A stretch of 7,862 nucleotides of DNA from Pseudomonadota bacterium (GTDB taxonomy: Bacteria; Pseudomonadota; Gammaproteobacteria; Enterobacterales; Succinivibrionaceae): positions 1 through 7,862 of the forward strand of contig JAEWPL010000166.1 in NCBI GenBank assembly GCA_023460615.1, in the 5' to 3' direction. Below the pieces are notes generated by a model, which had not been told where the DNA came from, ran no database searches, and saw only the letters and a list, made by a program, of their open reading frames with translations. Below are positions 1-6,137 of this stretch, in pieces. Made by a program: the position numbers and the translations under genes. Each line of letters opens with the position of its first letter. The first letter of the stretch is position 1.

Positions 1-1109
1 AACAACAGGTTCAAAGTAAACAAGCTTCAACTAATACTACCCCTAAGAGTGCTCCTAATAAGAAAGCACCACCTGCTCCTTTATCTGAGCAAACAGGACT
101 TAAAGATCTATTCTTAAACGAAGAAGAGAAAAAGCAAGCTTTAAAAGTTGAAACTTCTCATGGCATCAGCTCTTATGAGTCAAAGGATTCAGCAAAAGAA
201 AAGAGTGAATTGTCTAAGATGCGTCAGGAAGTAGATTCCATTCGCAAGTTATTACAATTTGAGTTAGCAGGCTTAATGGCCGATAGTAAAAAGAGAGAAG
301 AGCCTGTTAAAGCTATGGTTTATGAGTTACTTTTAGGATCTGGCTTTGATAAAAAGGTTGCTTTATCTTTATCAGATAAGATAGACTCAGATGCTTCATT
401 TAATTTTGCATGGAGACAATTAGCCTCAATTGTTGAGGATAAATTACAAGTGGGTAATGATGAAATAGTCTCCCAAGGCGGAATTGTGACACTCATAGGT
501 CCTGCTGGTGTCGGAAAAACAACAACTTTAGCTAAATTAGCTGCTCGTTTTGTCATGAAATATGGTCCTGATAGAGTAGCTTTAGTTACCGCAGATCATT
601 ATCGTATTGGTGCTGTAGAGCAAGTTAAGACTTACGGCCGTATCATGGGGTGTTCAACATTTGCGATAAAATCGCTTGATGAATTACCACAGATGCTCTA
701 TACCTTAAAAGATAAGAGCTTAGTTTTAGTAGATACGGTAGGTGTCGGCTTAAAAGATGAAAGATTTGGCACACAACTTGCACAGTTAAAACAGCAAGCA
801 AAATTAAAACTAAAACATTATTTAGTTTTACCAGCTACTGCTCAAAGAAGAGTTTTAGAGCAAGCTTATGAGCATTTTAGTTCACTAGGCGTACAAGGAC
901 TTATTCTTACTAAAGTAGATGAGTCTGAATCTATAGCTGATGCATTATCTTTATGTTTAAGTAAAGAATTGACGTTATCTTATGTAACAGATGGTCAAAG
1001 AGTTCCTGAGGATTTACAGATCCCGAATGCTCGCAATTTAGCTCTAAAAGCCTTAAGTGCAGTAGAAAACGATGTTGCTAAAGTAGCACTAGATGAGAAT
1101 GTGCTTTAA
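1..1109 (+). CDS. flhF: Flagellar biosynthesis GTPase FlhF (5' end missing)
   Basis: SRP-family GTPase that places the flagellum at the cell pole. The reading frame is open from base 3, so the gene enters from outside the window. A TTG at 210 is internal, not the start, because coding-like sequence with no stop continues upstream. The visible part is 368 codons. The first ~65 are a Lys/Pro/Ser/Gln-rich flexible stretch that probably joins the missing N-terminal B domain to the NG GTPase domain. GTPase motifs appear in order: P-loop GPAGVGKTTT (from 498), DHYRIGA (594-614), DTVGVG (732-749), TKVDE (909-923) and the FlhF-typical TDGQRVPEDL (987-1016). FlhF usually has Thr where the P-loop here has Ala (GPA), which is minor. 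It lies 25 bases upstream of its regulator flhG, so the two are probably co-transcribed. FtsY and Ffh are relatives, but the GQRVPEDL motif and the context fix the identity. Confidence 0.96.
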   Translation, partial: QQVQSKQASTNTTPKSAPNKKAPPAPLSEQTGLKDLFLNEEEKKQALKVETSHGISSYESKDSAKEKSELSKMRQEVDSIRKLLQFELAGLMADSKKREEPVKAMVYELLLGSGFDKKVALSLSDKIDSDASFNFAWRQLASIVEDKLQVGNDEIVSQGGIVTLIGPAGVGKTTTLAKLAARFVMKYGPDRVALVTADHYRIGAVEQVKTYGRIMGCSTFAIKSLDELPQMLYTLKDKSLVLVDTVGVGLKDERFGTQLAQLKQQAKLKLKHYLVLPATAQRRVLEQAYEHFSSLGVQGLILTKVDESESIADALSLCLSKELTLSYVTDGQRVPEDLQIPNARNLALKALSAVENDVAKVALDENVL

Positions 1110-1134
1110 AAGAACATATAAAGAAGGATGAAAT

Positions 1135-1971
1135 ATGGAAGAAATTGCAACTAAAAAACGCCAGGTAAAAGTTATCACTGTAACAGGTGGTAAAGGTGGT
1201 GTTGGTAAGTCTAGCGTTTCACTTAATATTGCAGTTGCTTTGTGTTTACTTGGCAAAAAAGTAATGCTATTTGATGCTGACTTAGGTTTGGCTAATATCG
1301 ACGTGATGTTAGGGTTAAAAGTAGATAAAAACCTAGGCCATGTGTTAAACGGTGAGTGTGAACTTGAGGATATTTTACAAACTGGTCCTCATGGTCTAAG
1401 AATCGTACCTGCTTCTTCAGGTTTAAAGCAGATGGTAGAGCTAACAGTTGAGCAACACGCAGGTTTAATTAGAGCTTTCTCTACCTTAAAAGAGGACATC
1501 GATTACTTTATTGTAGATACTGCAGCTGGTATCTCTGACATGGTATTATCCTTCTGCCGTGCCGCACAAGATGTTCTCATGGTAGTTTGTAACGAGCCTA
1601 CCTCTGTAGCTGATGCTTATGCTCAGATGAAAGTATTATCTCGTGACTACGGTATAAACAAATTCAAAATTATTGGTAATCAATTACATTCTTTAGATGA
1701 AGGTAAGTTGATGTATCAAAAACTAGTTACTGTAACCGAGAGATTTATTGATGCTACTTTAGAGTTAGTAGCTTGTATCCCGGTTGATATGAATATGCGT
1801 AAAGCTATTCGCCAAAGATCTTGTGTGGTAGATGTATTCCCAACTTCTCCTGCAGCAAGAGCCTTTAAGACTTTAGCAAATCGTATTACTACCTGGCCAA
1901 TTCCTAAGGTTGCAGGTGGTCATTTAGAATTTTTTGTTGAAAATTTGATCAGTAACAATAAGAAAGAATAA
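1135..1971 (+). CDS. flhG: Flagellar number regulator FlhG/FleN (MinD-like ATPase)
   Basis: ParA/MinD-family ATPase that limits flagellar number by working against FlhF and, in Pseudomonas and Vibrio, the master regulator FleQ/FlrA. The protein is 278 residues, normal for the family. Visible motifs: deviant Walker A GGKGGVGKS (residues 18-26, signature Lys20), switch I region DADLGLANIDVMLG (47-60), Walker B IVDTAAG (126-132), and a C-terminal GGHLEFFVENL segment typical of FleN. The ATG start is preceded by AAGGA at 1124-1128. An in-frame TGA at 1129-1131 rules out a longer N-terminus. The N-terminus (MEEIATKKRQ) therefore lacks the DQAxxLR motif that canonical FlhG proteins carry ahead of the Walker A and use to stimulate FlhF GTPase activity. 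Tandem stops TAA TAA end the gene. MinD itself is excluded by the flagellar context and by the C-terminus. Confidence 0.95.
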   Translation: MEEIATKKRQVKVITVTGGKGGVGKSSVSLNIAVALCLLGKKVMLFDADLGLANIDVMLGLKVDKNLGHVLNGECELEDILQTGPHGLRIVPASSGLKQMVELTVEQHAGLIRAFSTLKEDIDYFIVDTAAGISDMVLSFCRAAQDVLMVVCNEPTSVADAYAQMKVLSRDYGINKFKIIGNQLHSLDEGKLMYQKLVTVTERFIDATLELVACIPVDMNMRKAIRQRSCVVDVFPTSPAARAFKTLANRITTWPIPKVAGGHLEFFVENLISNNKKE

Positions 1972-1988
1972 TAAAAACGCTTATTATT
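1967..1988. repeat. AT-only inverted repeat at the flhG 3' end
   Basis: AATAATAA (1967-1974) and TTATTATT (1981-1988) are perfect reverse complements around a 6-base spacer, AAACGC. The left arm includes both stop codons of flhG. A stem made only of A-T pairs is weak and has no following T-run on the plus strand, so I do not call a terminator. In such AT-rich sequence it may be chance. The rest of the 59-base flhG-fliA gap is AT-rich, with a TAAAAT at 2008-2013 that resembles a -10 box but has no credible -35 partner. Confidence 0.3.
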
Positions 1989-2030
1989 AAGTAATTGAAT
2001 AATTAGCTAAAATAAAAAAAGTGGAAAGGT

Positions 2031-2771
2031 ATGTCTGCAGTATTAAATGGTGCTAAAGTTTATCAAGCTCAAAAGAAAGCTGATATGAGCGTATTAGTGG
2101 AGAAGTATGCTCCACTAGTAAAGCGTGTCGCTTTGCATCTTAAGGCAAGACTACCTGCTAGTGTAGAATTAGATGATTTAATCCAATCAGGCATGATTGG
2201 ACTTATGGATGCGGTAAATAATTTCGAGGAAGGTCACGGTGCCGTCTTTGAAACTTATGCTTCTATCCGTATCCGTGGTGCTATGATCGATCAGATGCGT
2301 CAATCTGATTGGGCTCCTCGCAGTGTGCACCAAAATACCCGTAATATCGCAAGTGCAGTTTCAAAGTTGTCTCACAAGTTAGGTCGTGAACCAACTGAAT
2401 CTGAGATTGCGCAAGAATTAGGGGTGGATTTAGATAAATATCGCCAAATGCTTCTAGATTCAACATCAACTCAGATGGTTGGTATTGAAGATTTAGGAGT
2501 TTCTGACGATGTAATAGCTGAGGACAGTGATCATTCTAAAGATAAGCTGTTTGAGATCTTAGCCTCAGCTAAATTTAAAAAAGCATTAGCTTTAGCAATT
2601 AAAGGCTTACCTACAAGAAATCAGCAGGTATTAGCTTTGTATTATGATGAGGAATTAAACCTAAAAGAAATTGGAAAAGTTTTAGATTTAAGTGAATCTA
2701 GAATTAGTCAGTTACTCTCAGAATCCATGGCAAGATTGAGAGCTGCGCTTAAAGATTGGAGTACAATTTAG
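2031..2771 (+). CDS. fliA: Flagellar sigma factor FliA (sigma-28)
   Basis: Alternative sigma factor that directs RNA polymerase to late flagellar, motor and chemotaxis promoters. In known systems it is held inactive by the anti-sigma factor FlgM until the hook is complete. At 246 residues it has the usual FliA size. Region 2 spans about residues 20-95, with DDLIQSGMIGL (48-58), FETYASIRIRGAMID (73-87) and the FliA hallmark DWAPRSVH (93-100). Region 3 follows at about 100-150. Region 4 is at about 184-240, with a helix-turn-helix around NLKEIGKVLDLSESRISQLL (210-229). The ATG at 2031 sits behind a purine-rich GTGGAAAGG (2021-2029). An internal Met19 is possible, but the residues before it resemble those of other FliA proteins. 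It lies between flhG and cheY, as in other polar flagellates. Confidence 0.96.
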   Translation: MSAVLNGAKVYQAQKKADMSVLVEKYAPLVKRVALHLKARLPASVELDDLIQSGMIGLMDAVNNFEEGHGAVFETYASIRIRGAMIDQMRQSDWAPRSVHQNTRNIASAVSKLSHKLGREPTESEIAQELGVDLDKYRQMLLDSTSTQMVGIEDLGVSDDVIAEDSDHSKDKLFEILASAKFKKALALAIKGLPTRNQQVLALYYDEELNLKEIGKVLDLSESRISQLLSESMARLRAALKDWSTI

Positions 2772-2792
2772 GTTTGTGTATCAATTTTTATA

Positions 2793-2830
2793 TTTTATAG
2801 TGGCTTTTTGTATAGAAAATCACTATAAAA
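2793..2830. repeat. Perfect 10-bp inverted repeat between fliA and cheY
   Basis: TTTTATAGTG (2793-2802) is the exact reverse complement of CACTATAAAA (2821-2830), with 18 bases between. In RNA this would form a 10-bp stem that can extend inward by a G-U pair and a short run of A-U pairs. No U-run follows the 3' arm on either strand, so it does not fit a classical rho-independent terminator. It could be an mRNA-stabilising or processing hairpin that separates the fliA and che messages, or a protein-binding site. The sequence alone does not decide. Confidence 0.55.
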
Positions 2831-2871
2831 ATAAGTAAAAGGTTGACTAGGTTAGATACTGTTACCTTAAA

Positions 2872-2877
2872 AAGGAG
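2872..2877 (+). promoter_or_regulatory. Ribosome binding site fixing the TTG start of cheY
   Basis: A strong AAGGAG lies 6 bases ahead of the TTG at 2884. No ATG or GTG lies in this frame between an upstream TAG (2848-2850) and the TTG, and CheY homology begins at once ([11 protein letters not shown]). The TTG is therefore the only credible start. Confidence 0.85.
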
Positions 2878-2883
2878 ACTATC

Positions 2884-3267
2884 TTGGATAAGAATATCAA
2901 GATTTTAATTGTTGATGACTTCTCAACAATGCGTCGTATTATTAAAAATCTTTTAAGAGATCTTGGCTTTAATAATACCCACGAAGCAGATGACGGTGCC
3001 ACAGCATTACCAATGCTTGAGGCTGGTGATTTTGACTTTGTGGTAACCGATTGGAATATGCCAATTATGCAAGGTATTGATTTGCTAAAAGCTATTCGTA
3101 AGAGCCCTAAGTTAAAGGCTATGCCTGTACTTATGGTAACTGCAGAAGCTAAGAGAGAGCAGATCATTGAAGCTGCAAAAGCTGGTGTAAACGGCTACAT
3201 TGTAAAGCCATTTACTGCTGCAACTTTAAAAGCAAAGCTAGATAAGATCTTTGAGCGTTTTGAATAA
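2884..3267 (+). CDS. cheY: Chemotaxis response regulator CheY (TTG start)
   Basis: Single-domain receiver protein. When phosphorylated by CheA it binds FliM at the flagellar switch and changes motor behaviour. It is 127 residues, full length for the family. Conserved residues are all present: acidic pair D11/D12, phospho-acceptor D56 (in VVTDWNMP), T86 (VTAEAK), Y105 and K108 ([11 protein letters not shown]). The region after D56 reads [10 protein letters not shown], the form with Gln typical of polar-flagellate CheY rather than the MDGLELL of E. coli. The start is TTG with a strong AAGGAG. cheZ follows after 14 bases, so the two are translated from one message. Because the domain is complete and the neighbours are cheZ and cheA, this is the motor CheY rather than a generic receiver protein. 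Confidence 0.97.
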   Translation: MDKNIKILIVDDFSTMRRIIKNLLRDLGFNNTHEADDGATALPMLEAGDFDFVVTDWNMPIMQGIDLLKAIRKSPKLKAMPVLMVTAEAKREQIIEAAKAGVNGYIVKPFTAATLKAKLDKIFERFE

Positions 3268-3281
3268 GGTTTAGGTCAATC

Positions 3282-4040
3282 ATGGTCGAAGAAACTAAAA
3301 AAGTATTAACAGTTGACGATCTTGATGAGATCAAGTGTTTAGTAGAAGCTGGCATGCAAGAGGAAGCTGTAGCAAAGCTATGCGCTTTATCAAACTCTTT
3401 TTGTCAAACTAAATGCGGTCAAGTATTTGAGCAAGTGGGTACTTTAACCCGCGATTTGCACAATGCAATTAAAGCCTTTGCTGAAGATGAGCGTATTCAA
3501 GTAATTGCTAAAGTGGATATGCCTCGTGCCTCTGAGAGATTAGCCTCTATTATTGAGATGACGAATAAAGCTGCTTCAAGAACTCTAGATGCAGTGGATG
3601 CATGTGATCCTTTAGTTAAACAATTACAAACTGGTGTAGATAAATTACTACCAGCTTGGAATGCTTTAATGCACGGTCGTATCGATAGAGATAACTTTGT
3701 GACCTTGTGCAGAAATGTAGATGTGTTAATTCATTCAACACAAAATAATGCAAAGAATTTGTGTGAACAGTTAAATACCATTTTACTTGCACAAGATTAT
3801 CAAGATTTAACCGGTCAAATGATTCAGAAGGTGATTACCTTAGTAGCAGAAGTCGAAGAAAAGCTACTTGCCTTCTTGAAGAATTTTACAGAAGAAGATA
3901 AATCAATAACAAATAAAGATGATGCTCAACAAGGCTTAGCACCACAAGGTCCAGCTCTTGAGAGCGTAAAAGAACAAACAGAAAATGTAGCTTCAAGTCA
4001 AGATGAAGTTGATGACTTACTTGCAAGCTTAGGATTCTAA
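3282..4040 (+). CDS. cheZ: CheY-phosphate phosphatase CheZ
   Basis: Dephosphorylates CheY-P and so ends the motor signal. It is a long helical protein of 252 residues, somewhat longer than the 214 of E. coli. The catalytic signature AQDYQDLTGQMI (170-181) contains D175 and Q179, which match D143 and Q147 of E. coli CheZ by motif alignment. A flexible, Gln/Glu-rich linker (about 203-238) leads to the C-terminal peptide DEVDDLLASLGF (241-252), the helix that tethers CheZ to CheY. The ATG at 3282 has a weak TAGG (3272-3275) as ribosome binding site, so translation may be coupled to cheY 14 bases upstream. Seven cysteines (19, 34, 41, 45, 108, 143, 161) seem many for this family. cheA follows after 16 bases. 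Confidence 0.97.
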   Translation: MVEETKKVLTVDDLDEIKCLVEAGMQEEAVAKLCALSNSFCQTKCGQVFEQVGTLTRDLHNAIKAFAEDERIQVIAKVDMPRASERLASIIEMTNKAASRTLDAVDACDPLVKQLQTGVDKLLPAWNALMHGRIDRDNFVTLCRNVDVLIHSTQNNAKNLCEQLNTILLAQDYQDLTGQMIQKVITLVAEVEEKLLAFLKNFTEEDKSITNKDDAQQGLAPQGPALESVKEQTENVASSQDEVDDLLASLGF

Positions 4041-4056
4041 TAAACGGAGATAGAAC

Positions 4057-6093
4057 ATGGATGAGGAAATTCTACAAGACTTTATAGTAGAAGCTGGAGA
4101 GATTATTGAAAATCTTAACGAACAGCTTGTCCAGATTGAGAAAACCCCAGATGATAAGGATTTGCTCAATGCTATCTTTAGAGGTTTCCATACCGTAAAA
4201 GGTGGTGCTGGATTCTTACAGTTAACAACATTAGTTGAAGTGTGCCATGCAGCAGAAAGCTTATTCGATGAGCTTCGTAATGGTCGTATCAGCATGTCTC
4301 CTGATTTAATGGATGCTGTACTTCAAGCTTATGATGAAATCACTACCATGTTCGACTGCGTTAAGAATGGTGACATTCCAGGCGAAGCTCCAAGCGAACT
4401 AATCGACAGATTACATGCTTTAGCTCAAGGTACTGCAGCGCCAGCACCTGCAGCTGTAAAAGAAGAGCCAAAACCTGAACCTAAAGTAGAACCTGTAGTA
4501 GAAGAAAAAGCAGAAGCTCAAGATGATTCTTCAATTGATGATATTACAGAAGAAGAGTTTGAAGCTCTACTAGATCAATTACATGGTAAAGGTCATGCTC
4601 CTGGTGCTGATGACGCTAAAGACAGTAATGGCGATGTCACCGATGCTGATTTTGATAAGATGCTTGAGAATGTTGAAGAACAAACTCACGCAAAAGAAAA
4701 ACAACGAAAAGCTCATGAGCTTAAGGTAGCTTCAGGCGAGGACTACAACAAAGCTAATGAAGCTGCTAAAGCTACTCCTGCACCAAAGGCAGAAGCTCCT
4801 AAGGCACCTGCTAAGAGTGATGCAAAGGGTGCAGAAGGTAAGAGTGCAGCTGAGGCTGACACCACAGTTCGTGTGGATACTAAAGTTCTAGATGACATTA
4901 TGAACTTAGTAGGTGAGTTAGTACTTGTACGTAACCGCTTAGTTAATATGGCATCTCGTAGAGCTGATCAGGAAATGTCAAAGGCAATTTCTAATCTTGA
5001 TGTAGTAACAGGGGAATTACAAAACTCTGTGATGAAGACTAGAATGCAACCTGTTAAGAAGGTATTTGGTAGATTCCCTCGTGTGGTTCGTGACTTAGCT
5101 CGTAAGCTTGGTAAAAAGATTGAGTTACGTATGGAAGGTGAGGATACTGAGTTAGATAAGAACTTAGTTGATGCTCTTGCAGATCCTATGATCCACATGG
5201 TTCGTAACTGTTGTGATCATGGTATTGAGTCACCTGCTGAGCGTGTTGCTGCTGGTAAAAACGAAACTGGTGTGGTAACTCTATCCGCTTCACAACAAGG
5301 TGATCATATCTTACTTAAGATCTCTGATGATGGTCAGGGTATGGATCCTGATAAGTTACGTCAGGTAGCTGTAGATAAAGGTCTTATGGATGAAGCTGCA
5401 GCTGACAGATTGTCAGATGCTGATGTTTTAAACTTAATCTTTGCACCTGGTTTTTCTACTAATAAAGAAGTAACTGATATCTCAGGTCGTGGTGTAGGTA
5501 TGGATGTGGTTAAGACCAACATCTCTAAGTTAAATGGTATCGTGCACGTAGTATCAACCTACGGTAAAGGTACTACTATTGAGATTAAGGTTCCATTAAC
5601 CTTAGCTATCTTACCAACCCTAATGATTAGTGTTTCTCACAGAACCTTTGCATTACCATTAACCTCTATTTCTGAGATCTTCTACTTAGACTTAGATTCA
5701 ATGCGAAATGTGGATGGTTTAAATACTATCGTAATTCGTGATAAAGCAATTCCATTATTCTTCTTGAAACAATGGTTTGAAGGTGTTTCAATTCAAGAGT
5801 ATATGAAGAGCAAGGCTCACATTGTGCTAGTTCAAGTATCAGCAGCTCAATTAGTAGGCTTTGTAGTTGACGAGTTACTAGGTCAAGAAGAAGTTGTGAT
5901 TAAGCCTTTAGATGATGTGCTCCGTCATACTCCTGGTATGGCAGGTGCAACTGTTACCTCTGATGGTGGTATTGCACTAATTCTTGATATTCCAGGTTTA
6001 ATGAGAGCATATGCTCGTAATAACGCAGAACGAGTTCAAACTAATGTAGCTAATGTAATGGATAAAGTAGAAGAAGCCATTACCAATAAATAA
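4057..6093 (+). CDS. cheA: Chemotaxis histidine kinase CheA
   Basis: Receptor-coupled kinase that passes phosphate from its own histidine to CheY and CheB. It has 678 residues. P1 (about 1-125) carries phospho-acceptor H45 in FRGFHTVKGGAGF (41-53). A long low-complexity region (about 125-268, Ala/Pro/Glu/Lys-rich) stands where a P2 domain would be. It holds ITEEEFEALLDQLHGKG (163-179) and a weaker second copy around VTDADFDKMLENV (194-206). P3 dimerisation is at about 270-330. The P4 ATPase shows an N-box at 380-391 (HMVRNCCDHGIE), G1 DDGQGM (424-429), F-box FAPGFST (462-468) and G2 GRGVGMDVV (477-485). The CheW-like P5 domain runs from about 513 to 655. CGGAGA (4045-4050) precedes the ATG. 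All kinase boxes look intact. No canonical P2 fold is recognisable. Confidence 0.97.
   Translation: MDEEILQDFIVEAGEIIENLNEQLVQIEKTPDDKDLLNAIFRGFHTVKGGAGFLQLTTLVEVCHAAESLFDELRNGRISMSPDLMDAVLQAYDEITTMFDCVKNGDIPGEAPSELIDRLHALAQGTAAPAPAAVKEEPKPEPKVEPVVEEKAEAQDDSSIDDITEEEFEALLDQLHGKGHAPGADDAKDSNGDVTDADFDKMLENVEEQTHAKEKQRKAHELKVASGEDYNKANEAAKATPAPKAEAPKAPAKSDAKGAEGKSAAEADTTVRVDTKVLDDIMNLVGELVLVRNRLVNMASRRADQEMSKAISNLDVVTGELQNSVMKTRMQPVKKVFGRFPRVVRDLARKLGKKIELRMEGEDTELDKNLVDALADPMIHMVRNCCDHGIESPAERVAAGKNETGVVTLSASQQGDHILLKISDDGQGMDPDKLRQVAVDKGLMDEAAADRLSDADVLNLIFAPGFSTNKEVTDISGRGVGMDVVKTNISKLNGIVHVVSTYGKGTTIEIKVPLTLAILPTLMISVSHRTFALPLTSISEIFYLDLDSMRNVDGLNTIVIRDKAIPLFFLKQWFEGVSIQEYMKSKAHIVLVQVSAAQLVGFVVDELLGQEEVVIKPLDDVLRHTPGMAGATVTSDGGIALILDIPGLMRAYARNNAERVQTNVANVMDKVEEAITNK
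4543..4674 (+). other. CheA linker with FliM/CheZ-like helical motifs
   Basis: Within cheA, residues 163-179 (4543-4593) read ITEEEFEALLDQLHGKG and residues 194-206 (4636-4674) read VTDADFDKMLENV. Both follow the pattern (I/V)T-x-x-(D/E)-F-(D/E)-x-(L/M)-L. This resembles the CheZ tail in this same window (DEVDDLLASLGF) and the known FliM N-terminal peptide (SQAEIDALL), both of which bind CheY. I recall similar EFEALLDQLHG segments in CheA of Vibrio and Pseudomonas. A CheY-docking role is inference. Confidence 0.5.
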
Positions 6094-6137
6094 ACTAGAA
6101 TAAGAATAATTATAATTACAATAAATAGGATATTTTT

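Larger units (their letters stand above)
2772..2883 (+). other. fliA-cheY intergenic region, largest gap in the window
   Basis: This 112-base AT-rich stretch has no open reading frame of note. It holds the inverted repeat at 2793-2830 and the cheY ribosome binding site at 2872-2877. I searched by eye for a sigma-28 promoter (TAAA plus GCCGATAA) and a sigma-54 promoter (TGGCAC plus TTGC) and found neither. TTGACT at 2843-2848 looks like a sigma-70 -35 box, but the sequence at normal spacing is a poor -10 and would place the transcript start inside the ribosome binding site. GATACT at 2855-2860 could be a -10 with no good -35. A promoter for the che cluster may be here, but the sequence does not show it clearly. 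Confidence 0.5.

Noticed and set aside
210..212. TTG at 210 as the start of flhF
   Set aside because: The frame stays open upstream to base 3 with plausible coding sequence and there is no ribosome binding site before the TTG. The gene is truncated by the window edge.
320..556. Minus-strand open frames opposite flhF, fliA, cheY, cheA and cheB
   Set aside because: They lie entirely or almost entirely on top of genes with clear family motifs, show no recognisable domains, and fit the shadow frames expected of the real genes.
2801..2815. TGGC...TTG as a sigma-54 promoter
   Set aside because: The spacing between the GG and GC elements is wrong and the match is short. It lies in the loop of the inverted repeat.
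2793..2830. Rho-independent terminator after fliA
   Set aside because: The stem is AT-rich and its 3' arm is followed by AAAAATAAG rather than a T-run. On the other strand there is no T-run either.
2843..2871. TTGACT plus CTTAAA as a sigma-70 promoter for cheY
   Set aside because: The -10 match is poor (3 of 6) and transcription would begin at or after the ribosome binding site of cheY, so the message would lack it.
6111..6116. Perfect TATAAT before cheB as an internal promoter
   Set aside because: No -35-like sequence at 16-18 bases upstream, and such hexamers arise easily in this AT-rich gap (it is part of the palindrome AATTATAATT).
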